From: Lentzea albidocapillata
GTDB taxonomy: Bacteria; Actinomycetota; Actinomycetes; Mycobacteriales; Pseudonocardiaceae
Length of the DNA stretch: 64,000 bases
Reading direction: 5' to 3'
NCBI RefSeq assembly: GCF_000719115.1
Contig: NZ_JOEA01000021.1
Span: 105,219 to 169,218 of the forward strand
The translations under genes and the position numbers were made by a program. Shown in pieces: positions 54,782 through 63,749 of the stretch. The notes under the pieces were generated by a model that saw only the letters and a list, made by a program, of their open reading frames with translations, did no database searches and was not told where the DNA came from. Position 1 is the first letter of the stretch. Each line of letters starts with the position of its first letter.

Positions 54782-56293
54782 GTGGGCGTCAACGTGAGCA
54801 CGGAACAGCGAGTGCTGGATGTCGTGCTGTCGTTCGCCGAAGACGACACCCTGCCCGAGCTGCTTCGCCACGTCGTCGAGTCCGCCTGCGAGCTGATCGA
54901 GGCTCCCTACGGCGCGTTGGCGGTGATCAACGGCCACAAGGAGCTCACCGAGTTCGGCGGCCACCACGACGGCCAGGTCCAGATCACGTCCGGTGATCCG
55001 CGCTCGATCGGCGTAGCGGACTTCCTGGGCGCGCCGATCAAGGTCCACGACGAGACGTTCGGCAACCTCTTCCTGGCGGGCAAACAGGAGTTCACCGCTC
55101 AGGACCGCGACATCCTCACCGCGCTGTCGACGGCGGCGGGTAGCGCCGTGGGCCACCTTGACCGCTATGAACAGACACGCAAGCGTGAGGTGTGGCTCAG
55201 GGCCGCCGCCGAGGTGACCACCGACCTGCTGATGGGCACGAACGGCCGTGACGCGCTCTACCTCGTGGCGAGGACCGCGCGCACGACAGCGAACGCCGAC
55301 TTCGCGGCAGTGGTGCTTCCCGATCAGAACGGTGATCTCGTCATCGAGGTGACCGACGGCGGCACGTACGACGCCGAGGGCATGCGGGTGCCGAAGGACG
55401 GCAGCGTCACCTACCGGGTCTACGAGTCGGGCCAGGGCGAGTGCCACGACGAGGGCAGCCTGGCCGCGGTGCCGGGGGCGTGCGCGATCGTGCCGCTCAC
55501 GGTGGGGGAACGGACGATCGGTGTGCTCATCGTTGCGCGGCCGGCGGGCGAGCCCAGCTTCGACGATCCCGACCTCATCGAGGCCTTCGCCGCGCAGGCC
55601 GCGCTGGTGCTGGAGTTCACGCGGGCGCGAGGTGACACCGAGCGGCTCGCGGTGCTGGAGGATCGCGACCGCATCGCGCGGGATCTGCACGACCTGGTCA
55701 TCCAGCGGCTGTTCGGGCTCGGGCTCGGGCTGCAGGGACTGACCGGGATGAGCGGCAAGCCCCAGGTCGTCGAGCGGATCAGCGGGTTCGTGGAGGAGGT
55801 CGACCACACGATCCGCGAGATCCGCCGCACCATCTTCTCCCTGCAGGAACCGCCGTCCGGAAGCACGAGCCTGCGTGGCCAGTTGCTCAACGCGGTACAT
55901 GAGTCCGCACGGCTGCTCGGGTTCGAGCCGGACGTGTCGCTCGAAGGGCCGTTGGACAGCGTTGTGCCGGACCAGGTTCGGCCTGATTTGCTCGCCACGC
56001 TCCGAGAAGCGCTCACGAACGTCGTACGCCACGCGAGAGCGAAGCACGTCGCTGTCGCCGTGAGCGTCGATCGCACCGTGACGAGTCTTGAGCTCATGGT
56101 CAAGGACGACGGCAGAGGCTTGCCGTTGGCTGACGATTCCGGCGGCGTGCCCCACCACGCCGGCGGACTGGCGAACATGGCGGCTCGGGCGCGGCGTCAC
56201 CACGGCGACTGCGCGGTCGACTCGATCCCCGGCGCGGGGGTGAGCATCACCTGGTTCGTTCCACTGGTGCTGCAGGAGGCGGGATGGCGATAG
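54782..56293 (+). CDS. Sensor histidine kinase, DevS/DosS-like (GAF-GAF-HisKA_3-HATPase)
   Basis: 503 residues. Two GAF domains (about 10-140 and 150-285) are followed by HisKA_3 with H303 in RDRIARDLHDLVIQRLFGLGL and an HATPase_c domain (REALTNVVRHARA, VKDDGRGLP, GGLANMAARA, GAGVSITW). Layout matches DevS/DosS redox/hypoxia sensors. The first GAF domain is shortened and lacks the PxHPxM-type loop, including the His that holds haem in DevS. The start is uncertain: GTG 54782 was chosen, while GTG 54748 and 54794 are in frame. The response-regulator gene overlaps its end by ten bases. Confidence 0.87.
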   Translation: MGVNVSTEQRVLDVVLSFAEDDTLPELLRHVVESACELIEAPYGALAVINGHKELTEFGGHHDGQVQITSGDPRSIGVADFLGAPIKVHDETFGNLFLAGKQEFTAQDRDILTALSTAAGSAVGHLDRYEQTRKREVWLRAAAEVTTDLLMGTNGRDALYLVARTARTTANADFAAVVLPDQNGDLVIEVTDGGTYDAEGMRVPKDGSVTYRVYESGQGECHDEGSLAAVPGACAIVPLTVGERTIGVLIVARPAGEPSFDDPDLIEAFAAQAALVLEFTRARGDTERLAVLEDRDRIARDLHDLVIQRLFGLGLGLQGLTGMSGKPQVVERISGFVEEVDHTIREIRRTIFSLQEPPSGSTSLRGQLLNAVHESARLLGFEPDVSLEGPLDSVVPDQVRPDLLATLREALTNVVRHARAKHVAVAVSVDRTVTSLELMVKDDGRGLPLADDSGGVPHHAGGLANMAARARRHHGDCAVDSIPGAGVSITWFVPLVLQEAGWR

Positions 56294-56937
56294 CGGTGCT
56301 ACTCGTGGACGACCACGAGATCGTGCGGCGCGGGCTCGTGCAGTTGCTGGCGCAGGCGGAGGACATCAAGGTCGTCGGCCAGGCGGACAGCGCCACGGCC
56401 GGGGTCGCGCAGGCGACGCGGCTCAGGCCCGACGTCGCGATCATCGACGTGCGGTTGCCCGACGGCGACGGCGTCACGGTGTGCCGGGAGATCAGGAGCC
56501 TGGTGCAGCCGCCGCCCGCGTGCCTGATGCTCACGTCCTATTCGGACGACGAGGCGCTGTTCGGCGCGATCATGGCCGGCGCGTCCGGCTACATGCTGAA
56601 GGAGGTGTCGGGCAACGATCTTGTGGCCGCCGTCCGCACTCTCGCCTCGGGCGGATCGCTCCTGCACGCCGGCGTCACGGCCACCGTTCTGCAGCGACTC
56701 CGCGGCGGACCCGAGGAAGATCCGCGCTATGCCGCGTTGAGTCCGCAGGAACGCCGCATCCTCGACCTCATCGCCGAGGGCATGACGAACCGGCAGATCG
56801 CGAACCGCCTGTTCCTCGCCGAGAAGACCGTCAAGAACTACGTGTCGTCGCTCCTGCACAAGCTCGGTTTCGACCGCCGCACCGAGGCGGGCGTCTACGC
56901 GGCCCGGCGCAGACGCGCCCACCCCGGCACCTTCTAG
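56284..56937 (+). CDS. NarL/DevR-type response regulator
   Basis: 217 residues. The receiver domain has DD (residues 9-10), phospho-acceptor D55 in AIIDVRLPDGDG, and the conserved Thr/Lys region (LTSYSDDEA, GYMLKEVSGN). The C-terminal LuxR-type helix-turn-helix is LSPQERRILDLIAEGMTNRQIANRLFLAEKTVKNYVSSLLHKLG, with the DevR-like KTVKNYVS recognition helix. It is co-translated with the upstream kinase. Its stop overlaps the convergent glycosyltransferase gene. Confidence 0.93.
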   Translation: MAIAVLLVDDHEIVRRGLVQLLAQAEDIKVVGQADSATAGVAQATRLRPDVAIIDVRLPDGDGVTVCREIRSLVQPPPACLMLTSYSDDEALFGAIMAGASGYMLKEVSGNDLVAAVRTLASGGSLLHAGVTATVLQRLRGGPEEDPRYAALSPQERRILDLIAEGMTNRQIANRLFLAEKTVKNYVSSLLHKLGFDRRTEAGVYAARRRRAHPGTF

Positions 56938-58256
56938 GCGACCTTCGGCACCCGTTTCGCCGTCACCGCCGGAACTTCCTTCTCCGCCAGGCGTTCCGTC
57001 TTCGCCCACGTGTTGCGCCCGGCGAAGTGCCGGTACAGCGCGCGCAACGTCGAGACCGAGCCCAGGATGAGGAAGAGCGGATAGGCCAGGCTGACGAGCA
57101 GGCATCTCCACAGCGGTTCGTCGCCGTGCCTGAGCCGATGCACCAGGCCCCAGATCAGGCCGGGCAGCAGCAGGGCGCCCAGCCAGATCCCCAGTGCCAG
57201 CAGGGTGTTCGAGCCGCTCGCGGTGAATCCGGCGATCTCCAGGCCGGTGAACTGCGCGTAGAAGTTGACGCCCACCAACGCGGTGACGAGCAACGTCATC
57301 GGCGCAACCAGCCACGGCGTTAGCAGGTACTGCAGGAACTCCATCAGTGCGACGGAACCCACGTGCCTGGCCCTGATCAGCTTCGGCACGTACCCGAGGC
57401 ACTGCAGGTTGCCCTGTCCCCACCGGGTGCGCTGCCGCAGCAGCCGTTGCACGTCGACCAGGCCCTGCTGGGTGATCGTCGCGTGCGTGGCGTACCGGAT
57501 TCGCTGACCGGTCAGGTGCACGCGCAGGCCCAGTTCCAGGTCCTCGACCAGGCAGGCCGACCACGGCGCCACGCCCAGGTCCATCAACGTCCTGAGGCGC
57601 ACGAACTGGCCGTTGCCACCGAGTCCGACCGTGCCGACGACGTCCCGCAACGACTGCGAGGCGTCCACCACGCAGCTGAACTCCAGATCCTGCAGGAACG
57701 CCAGCAGGTTGGTGCGGTTGTGGATCCGGACACGGCACTGCACGGCACCGACGGCGCGTTGCGCGAAGTACGCGGAGATCTCGGACAGCATGCCGGGCTC
57801 GCCGCGGCCGTCGCCGTCGATCACGCCGACGATCGTGCGGTGGACCGTGCCGGCCTCTTCCGCGATGCCGCGGATGTAACCAAAGGCGTGGTTGAGCGCC
57901 TCGCCCTTGCCCTTCCGGGCTTCCGGCGGGTCACGTCTGAGCACGTGCAGCCGGTGGTCGTCGATCTCGGCCAGCACGCGCGGTGTGCCGTCGTCCGAGC
58001 CGTCGTCGACGACGACGACCTGAACCGGTGTGCGTGCTCCGTCCAAAGCGAGTGCGGAACGCACGGTGGTCGCTACGACACGTTCCTCGTTCAACGCCGG
58101 AATGATGATCCAGTACTGCAGCGGATGCCGCGAGGGAACTCCCGGTCCGCCCGGTTTCGGGCGCCACCAGACAAAGAGTGCGAGCACCAGGTTGTAGCCG
58201 GGCCAAAACACCAGCAGGACGAGCATGAACGTCGCGAATTGTGCCGTGTGTGTCAT
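56934..58256 (-). CDS. Membrane glycosyltransferase family 2 (processive, QxxRW type)
   Basis: 440 residues. One N-terminal helix (FMLVLLVFWPGYNLVLALFVWW) and three or four C-terminal helices surround a GT-A domain. UDP-sugar and metal sites are VVVDDGSDD and VIDGDGRG, the acceptor motif is VEDLELGLR, and RQRTRWGQG gives the QxxRW of processive enzymes. It resembles poly-N-acetylglucosamine or hyaluronan-type synthases. ATG 58256 is divergent from wecB. With the DUF2334 protein it suggests an exported polysaccharide. Confidence 0.88.
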   Translation of the reverse strand: MTHTAQFATFMLVLLVFWPGYNLVLALFVWWRPKPGGPGVPSRHPLQYWIIIPALNEERVVATTVRSALALDGARTPVQVVVVDDGSDDGTPRVLAEIDDHRLHVLRRDPPEARKGKGEALNHAFGYIRGIAEEAGTVHRTIVGVIDGDGRGEPGMLSEISAYFAQRAVGAVQCRVRIHNRTNLLAFLQDLEFSCVVDASQSLRDVVGTVGLGGNGQFVRLRTLMDLGVAPWSACLVEDLELGLRVHLTGQRIRYATHATITQQGLVDVQRLLRQRTRWGQGNLQCLGYVPKLIRARHVGSVALMEFLQYLLTPWLVAPMTLLVTALVGVNFYAQFTGLEIAGFTASGSNTLLALGIWLGALLLPGLIWGLVHRLRHGDEPLWRCLLVSLAYPLFLILGSVSTLRALYRHFAGRNTWAKTERLAEKEVPAVTAKRVPKVA

Positions 58257-58600
58257 GACACAAACCTGTCTACAAAAGAAGTTGCAGGGGCAACAGCAGC
58301 GGACCGGGTGTGAAGTTGAGTCATTCTTGCTCCTGGTAACGAAGCGCTGGGCCGGTGCGAGATACCAGACGGCAGGGCCAGGAGCAGGTTGTTCGTGGCG
58401 AGACCAGGGCGAGCTGAGTAGAGCTTCAACCGGCCATATCGGGACCGAATGGACCTTCGTTACACGAGGTTCGCAAAGCTGATCACCGATATGGCGGTAC
58501 CCCTGCGAGGCGGGTACCAATTGATTGTCAACGGTGCTCGACCACCGCGATGATGGCGCACGTTCGCCGCGCGTGCCTGGATGTCCAAAGAGGTAAAAAG
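58257..58600. other. Divergent promoter region between the GT2 and wecB genes
   Basis: 344 bases without a gene. It holds an inverted repeat close to wecB (listed separately). AT content is somewhat higher than in the flanking genes, especially near 58256-58340 and 58440-58540, as expected for promoters. No tRNA or riboswitch-like fold is evident. Confidence 0.6.
58496..58518. repeat. Inverted repeat GGTACCC...GGGTACC upstream of wecB
   Basis: GGTACCC (58496-58502) and GGGTACC (58512-58518) are exact inverted copies with a nine-base spacer, 80 bases before wecB. Half-sites about one and a half helical turns apart suit a dimeric regulator. Confidence 0.4.
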
Positions 58601-59857
58601 ATGGGACTAAGTGCCCTGGTGCCTGGCCCTCGACAGTTCTACCGGGGCGAGGTTCCCGAGGTTTTCCTGGTCGCGGGAACGCGCCCGGAAGCAGTGAAGA
58701 TGGCGCCCGTGGCCGCCGCGATGTTCGCGCGCGGTCGTCTCCGGCCCGTGCTCGTGAACTCCGGGCAGCACCCGGAGATGGTCGACCAGGCGCTGGAGTC
58801 GTTCGGCTTCACGGCCGACGTCAGGCTCAAGCTGAACCGAGTCACGGGCGGCCAGGCCGAGCTGACCAGCCAGCTGATCGAGGAGCTCGACCGGCTGTTC
58901 ACCGAACGCACACCGGGCGCGGTGCTCGTGCAGGGCGACACGACGACGACGCTGGCGGGCGCGCTCGCCGCGTTCTGGCAGCAGATCCCCGTCGTGCACC
59001 TGGAAGCCGGGCTGCGCTCGCACGACCTCACCTCGCCGTTCCCCGAGGAGGGGAACCGCAAGATGGTCGGCCAGCTCGCGTCACTGCACCTCACACCGAC
59101 CGCTGACTCGGCCGCACACCTCGCGGCGGAGTCGTTGCAGGGCAACAACGTCCTGACCATCGGCAACACCGTGGTGGACGCCGTGCTCGACGTCGCCGCC
59201 CGCCGGGCGCCCTACGGCGACACCCGGCTGCAGGAGATCGAGAACCGGGTCCACGGCGGACAGTCGCGGCTCGTGCTGGTCACCGCGCACCGCCGCGAGT
59301 CGTGGGGCGAGCCGCTCGACCACGTGCTGCACGCCGTCGCGGACATCGTGCGGGAACGGCCCGACGTCGAAGTCGTGCTCCCCGCCCACCCGAATCCCGC
59401 TGTGCGCGACCAGGTGGTGGACGTGCTGGGCGGCGTCGCCCGCGTCACGGTCACCGATCCGCTGCCGTACGCGCAGATGGCCCGGCTGCTCGCCCAGTGC
59501 ACGCTGGTGCTGTCCGACTCGGGCGGCATCCAGGAGGAGGCGCCGTCGTTCGGCGTTCCGGCGCTGGTGCTGCGGGACGTGACCGAACGCATGGAGGCCG
59601 TCAACTCGGGCTGTGCCGTGCTCGTCGGCACCGACCGCGAGCGCATCACGGCGCTGACCCTCCACCTGCTCGACAGTCCCTCCGCCCGCGAGGCGATGAC
59701 CGCCGACGGCAACCCGTTCGGCGACGGCCTCGCGTCCGTGCGCACCGAACAGGCCCTGGCCTGGCTGCTGGGCCTGCAACAGCAGCGACCCGCCGAGTTC
59801 GCTCCTTACGCGGGCAGCGCGACCGTGCGCATGTCCGGAGAGGTTGATGTCGCATGA
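58601..59857 (+). CDS. wecB: UDP-N-acetylglucosamine 2-epimerase (non-hydrolysing)
   Basis: 418 residues. It interconverts UDP-GlcNAc and UDP-ManNAc. Family motifs: VAGTRPEAVKMAPV at the N-terminus, VQGDTTTTLAGALAAF, HLEAGLRSHD, FPEEGNRKM, LVTAHRRESWG and LSDSGGIQEEAPSFGVPALVLRDVTERMEA with catalytic acids. ATG 58601 follows AGAGGTAA. Upstream in-frame codons to 58550 are not family-like. It supplies ManNAc units or precursors for the adjacent polysaccharide genes. The stop overlaps the next gene's ATG. Confidence 0.93.
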   Translation: MGLSALVPGPRQFYRGEVPEVFLVAGTRPEAVKMAPVAAAMFARGRLRPVLVNSGQHPEMVDQALESFGFTADVRLKLNRVTGGQAELTSQLIEELDRLFTERTPGAVLVQGDTTTTLAGALAAFWQQIPVVHLEAGLRSHDLTSPFPEEGNRKMVGQLASLHLTPTADSAAHLAAESLQGNNVLTIGNTVVDAVLDVAARRAPYGDTRLQEIENRVHGGQSRLVLVTAHRRESWGEPLDHVLHAVADIVRERPDVEVVLPAHPNPAVRDQVVDVLGGVARVTVTDPLPYAQMARLLAQCTLVLSDSGGIQEEAPSFGVPALVLRDVTERMEAVNSGCAVLVGTDRERITALTLHLLDSPSAREAMTADGNPFGDGLASVRTEQALAWLLGLQQQRPAEFAPYAGSATVRMSGEVDVA

Positions 59858-61629
59858 GAAGCCGACTGCTCAAGGTCGCTGCCGGGGTCGCGCTCGCGGT
59901 CGCGATGGTTCCCGCGCCCGCCGCCCAGGCCACGCCCCTCTCGCTCAAGCTGGACGCCGTCGGCGAGCTCGTCGGGAACGCGCTGCCCGCGCCGCCGTTG
60001 ACGGCCAAGAAGCCGTCCACGACGAGCACTCGCGTCGCCAAGCGCACCACGCAGCCCGGCGTCGTCTCGACGGCCCTGGGAACACTCGGACTGTCCTCCA
60101 CGCAGGCCGGCACGAACGGCGGCGGCGCGCCCGGTGCGAAGGCGACGCAGAAGACGCTGATCCTGTACGACAACACGGGTCCCTGGGCGTGGCTGGGTGA
60201 GGCCTACGCGGTGCAGGCGGGCAACCTCGCGTCGCACGGCAGCGCGTACGTCATGCACCCGGTCGGCTCGTACGCCGCCGGCGAGATGTCCGGCTACACC
60301 GGCGTGATCTACATCGGCTCGACCTACGACGAGCCGCTCCCGGTGGCGTTCCTCGACGACGTGCTCGCGGGCAGCAAGCCGGTGCTGTGGATGGCTCACA
60401 ACATCTGGCAGCTCACTGCCCGCGCGCCGAGCTTCCAGGCCACGTACGGCTGGAACTGGGTGCAGTACGACACCGGTGCCGCGACCACCGTCCGGTACGA
60501 GAACACCGACCTCGGCCGCAACCCGCTCGCGACCCCGTCCGGTCTGATGATCACCTCGATCACCGACCCGGCGATCGCGTCGGCGCCGGCCGTCGCGACC
60601 GGTTCGGCGGTGGGCCCGATCAACTGGGCGACCAAGGCCAGGAACCTGACCTACATCGGCGAGATCCCGTTCAGCTACGTCGACCACGGCGATCGCTACC
60701 TGGCCGCGGCGGACCTGATCAGCAAGGTCTCGAACCCGGCGATGATCGACCGCAAGCGGGCGCTGGTGCGCATCGAGGACGTCGGCCCCGACGCCGACCC
60801 GAACGAGCTGCGCGCGATCGCCGACTACCTGAGGTCGCAGAACGTGCCGTTCACCATCGCGGTCTACCCGCGCTACGAGAACCCGCTGGGCGCCGACAAC
60901 AACGGCGTGCCGGAGGCGGCGAACCTCGCGGAGAAACCGCAGGTCATGAGCGCGTTGCGGTACATGACCCAGCGCGGCGGCACGATCCTGATGCACGGCT
61001 ACACGCACCAGTTCGGCAAGGCGGTCAACCCGTACGACGGCCGCAGCGGCAACGACTTCGAGTTCTACCTGGCTCACGTCAACGAGAACGACAGCGTCAT
61101 CTACGACGGCCCGGTCCCCGGTGACTCGGCGGCGTGGATGCAGGGCCGGATCAACTCGGCGACGAACGCGCTCGCGCAGGCAGGTTTCGCGAAGCCGGCC
61201 ATCTTCGAACCGCCGCACTACGCCGCGTCCGCCGTGGACTACCAGGTCATCCAGCAGAACTTCGGCAAGCGCTACGACCGCGGCCTGTACTTCGCCGGGT
61301 ACTGCCCCGGTGGAGCGTGCGGCACCGGCACGCCGCAGTACGACAAGATCTACGGCCAGTACTTCCCGTACCTGGTCCGCGACGTCTACGGCTCGATCGT
61401 GGCGCCGGAAGCGGTGGGCAACGTCGAGCCCGAGCCGTTCAACAACCACCCGGCTCGCCTGCCGGCCGACCTGGTCAGGACGGCGAACCAGCTCAAGGTG
61501 GTCGATGATGGTGTCGCGAGCTTCTTCTACCACCCGTACCTCGGTACCGGGTACCTGCAGCAGACCGTCTCGGGGCTGAAGAACGCGGGCTACCGGTTCG
61601 TGTCCGTCGGCGCCGTCATGGCGGGGTGA
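59854..61629 (+). CDS. Secreted DUF2334 (polysaccharide deacetylase-like) protein
   Basis: 591 residues. The signal peptide ends APAAQA (about residue 26). After a Thr/Ser/Ala linker comes a domain with LILYDNTGPWAWLGE and IYIGSTYDEPLP, and then the DUF2334 barrel: ALVRIEDVGPDADPNELRAIADYL (metal Asp), FTIAVYPRY and TILMHGYTHQFG (metal His pair), PAIFEPPHYAAS. DUF2334 is related to carbohydrate esterase 4, so de-N-acetylation of an exopolysaccharide outside the cell is likely. ATG 59854 overlaps the wecB stop. Confidence 0.85.
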   Translation: MRSRLLKVAAGVALAVAMVPAPAAQATPLSLKLDAVGELVGNALPAPPLTAKKPSTTSTRVAKRTTQPGVVSTALGTLGLSSTQAGTNGGGAPGAKATQKTLILYDNTGPWAWLGEAYAVQAGNLASHGSAYVMHPVGSYAAGEMSGYTGVIYIGSTYDEPLPVAFLDDVLAGSKPVLWMAHNIWQLTARAPSFQATYGWNWVQYDTGAATTVRYENTDLGRNPLATPSGLMITSITDPAIASAPAVATGSAVGPINWATKARNLTYIGEIPFSYVDHGDRYLAAADLISKVSNPAMIDRKRALVRIEDVGPDADPNELRAIADYLRSQNVPFTIAVYPRYENPLGADNNGVPEAANLAEKPQVMSALRYMTQRGGTILMHGYTHQFGKAVNPYDGRSGNDFEFYLAHVNENDSVIYDGPVPGDSAAWMQGRINSATNALAQAGFAKPAIFEPPHYAASAVDYQVIQQNFGKRYDRGLYFAGYCPGGACGTGTPQYDKIYGQYFPYLVRDVYGSIVAPEAVGNVEPEPFNNHPARLPADLVRTANQLKVVDDGVASFFYHPYLGTGYLQQTVSGLKNAGYRFVSVGAVMAG

Positions 61630-61641
61630 CAGGAGGTCCGG

Positions 61642-62256
61642 GTGCGCTGGTCGTGGGCGGTTCTGCTGCTGGCCGGGTGCTCTGCCGGTCAGGTCGGGCC
61701 GCCCTCGGCCGGCGACATCGACGAGGGCTGGCAGGTCACCGTCTACTACACCGCCGTCGAGTCGTTCCACAGTGGACCGACGGTGCCCGTGCGGGGCTGC
61801 CCGGACATCGACTGCGAGAACGGTGACGACGTGCTCGGCACGTTCCCGCGGTCGTTCGCGAAGGCGGTGAAGGACGAGGGTACCGGCCGCACGGTGGACG
61901 GCCGGTACCTCAACTGGTCCCACGACAAGGGCTACTGGCTCGACACCGAGCCGCGTGACTCGTTCGGCAAGCCGTTGCAGCCCTTCGTCTCGGCTGCCGC
62001 GGACGGGGTGAGGACGGGCTCACGGATCAAGCTCGTCTCGTGTGGACAGACGCCCGAGGGCGGCAACGTCGACGCCGTCGTGTGCCAGAAGCTCGCGTCC
62101 TCGTCGTGGAAGATCACCGACGAGTTCACTCCCGGGCTCGGCGGGGAGAGGCACATCGACCTCTACCTCGGCGAGGAGACCGGGCCGGGGTTCACCGAAA
62201 GCCCCTGGTACACGACGTTCGCCCGAGCCGTGCTGGAGATTCACCAGCCCAGCTGA
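61642..62256 (+). CDS. Secreted lipoprotein with 3D/double-psi-barrel-like domain
   Basis: 204 residues. Lipobox LLLAGC (Cys about 13), then WQVTVYYTAVESFHSG, GRYLNWSHDKGYWLD, and a C-terminal segment DEFTPGLGGERHIDLYLGEE that recalls the DxG..HIDLY pattern of 3D (MltA/RpfB-type) domains. Four Cys residues could form disulphides. GTG 61642 has AGGAGG upstream and lies 12 bases after the DUF2334 gene. A role at the envelope with the polysaccharide is inferred. Confidence 0.68.
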   Translation: MRWSWAVLLLAGCSAGQVGPPSAGDIDEGWQVTVYYTAVESFHSGPTVPVRGCPDIDCENGDDVLGTFPRSFAKAVKDEGTGRTVDGRYLNWSHDKGYWLDTEPRDSFGKPLQPFVSAAADGVRTGSRIKLVSCGQTPEGGNVDAVVCQKLASSSWKITDEFTPGLGGERHIDLYLGEETGPGFTESPWYTTFARAVLEIHQPS

Positions 62257-63749
62257 ACCGCCAGCTTCCGGGCCTGCTCCAGCGGACCGGCCTGCTGCTG
62301 ACCCGGTTCGGGCAGCGGCACACCGGCGCAGGACAGGTCTCCGGACGGCGTCACGCGGTCGACGAGGTAGCGCTCGACGACGTCGTTCACGCAACCGTTG
62401 TCGAAGCCGTAGATGCCGTGGTCACCCTCGTCCTTCACGGTCAGCATCCGTGATCCGGCGAACCCGGCGTGCGCCTTGCGGGCACCCTCGATCGGCGTCG
62501 GCGCGTCGCGTTCGGACTGCACCATCAGCGTCGGCGCGACGCCGATCCCGTTGGGCCGCTTGAGGTTCACGTCCGGCCGGTCCCAGTACGCGCAGGCGCC
62601 CATGATCTGGTAGTAGCCCAGCAGCGGCCACTTCGCGCCGTCCTGGGCCGCATCGCGTTCCAGGAACCTGCGGTCACCCCGGAACTTGGTGTCGTTGCAG
62701 ACGATCGAGTTCAGCGTGGCGTTCGCCGCGTCCGGGTAGCTCGCCTGTGCCGTCAGCGGCGCCGGCACCGTGCCGGCCAGTTCGGCCAGCTTGCGCGCGG
62801 CGCCGTCGAACGCGTACTTGCTGTACTGGCCCTGGACGAGCACCAGGTCCAGCGTGACCGGGTAGTACGTGCCCTCGGGCAGGGTGACGGGCTGCTGGGC
62901 GAGCTTCGCGCGCGTCCGCTCGTAGGCTTGGCGCACCTCTTCACCGGTCTTGCCGAGGTGGTAGACATCGTCGTGCTTGGCGACCCACGGCGCGAAGTCG
63001 ACGCGAAATCGCCGCTCGAAGCCCATGCCGAAGTCGCCGAACACCGTCTGCCACGGCGCGGTGAACTCGGTGTTGGAGTCGAGGACGATCTTGTCGAGCG
63101 TCTTGGGGAAGTACGTGGCGTAGTAGGCGCCCATCCAGCTGCCGCCGGAGTAGCCGAGCCAGTCGACCTTCTTGCGGCCCAGGATCTGGCGGAGCAGGTC
63201 GAGGTCGCGCACGGTCTGGTCGGTGGTGATGTACTTGCCGAGCTCGCCGGACTTGGTCTGGCAGAACTTCGCCTGCAGCTCCATGCCGCTGTAGATCAGG
63301 TCGAGGTTGGCCCTGCTGCGGTCTCGCGGGTCCGTCGCGCCGAGGGTGTCGAACCCGCCGCACGTGACGTTGCTGCTGGCACCGGTGCCGCGCACGTCGA
63401 TGCCGTAGATCTCCGCGTTCTCGCTGAGCTTCGGCCGGTTCAGGTAGACCAGCGGCAACGTGCGCCCGGCACCGCCTGGCCCGCCGGGGTTGGTGAAGAC
63501 CGCGGTCTTCGCCTTGCCGTTCAACGGAACCGTGCGGCTGACCGCGATGGTGATGGTCTTGCCGTTGCGCGGGTTGTTCCAGTCCATCGGCGCGGTGAAG
63601 CTGCCGCACTCCAGCCTTTCGAAGCCTGGCTCCTCACTGCACTTCTGCCACCGGATCTCCTGTGCCGGTGCCGCCAGTGCCTGTGGTGCGATGAGCAGGG
63701 ATGACGCGGTCACGACGGCCAGCGCCGCCGCGGTTTTCGTTCGTAGCAT
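62241..63749 (-). CDS. Secreted alpha/beta-hydrolase tripeptidyl aminopeptidase (SlpD/Tap-like)
   Basis: 502 residues. The signal peptide ends APQALAAPA (about 27). QEIRWQKC...RLECGSFTAPMDWNNP is the typical start of the mature enzyme. The nucleophile is in WLGYSGGSWMGAYYATYFP, the acid in LMVQSERDAPTP and the His in KDEGDHGIYG. Cys pairs fit an exported protein. ATG 63749 follows GGAGGGGG. It overlaps the lipoprotein gene by 16 bases tail to tail. Members remove tripeptides from secreted proteins or take up peptides for growth. Confidence 0.9.
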   Translation of the reverse strand: MLRTKTAAALAVVTASSLLIAPQALAAPAQEIRWQKCSEEPGFERLECGSFTAPMDWNNPRNGKTITIAVSRTVPLNGKAKTAVFTNPGGPGGAGRTLPLVYLNRPKLSENAEIYGIDVRGTGASSNVTCGGFDTLGATDPRDRSRANLDLIYSGMELQAKFCQTKSGELGKYITTDQTVRDLDLLRQILGRKKVDWLGYSGGSWMGAYYATYFPKTLDKIVLDSNTEFTAPWQTVFGDFGMGFERRFRVDFAPWVAKHDDVYHLGKTGEEVRQAYERTRAKLAQQPVTLPEGTYYPVTLDLVLVQGQYSKYAFDGAARKLAELAGTVPAPLTAQASYPDAANATLNSIVCNDTKFRGDRRFLERDAAQDGAKWPLLGYYQIMGACAYWDRPDVNLKRPNGIGVAPTLMVQSERDAPTPIEGARKAHAGFAGSRMLTVKDEGDHGIYGFDNGCVNDVVERYLVDRVTPSGDLSCAGVPLPEPGQQQAGPLEQARKLAVQLGW

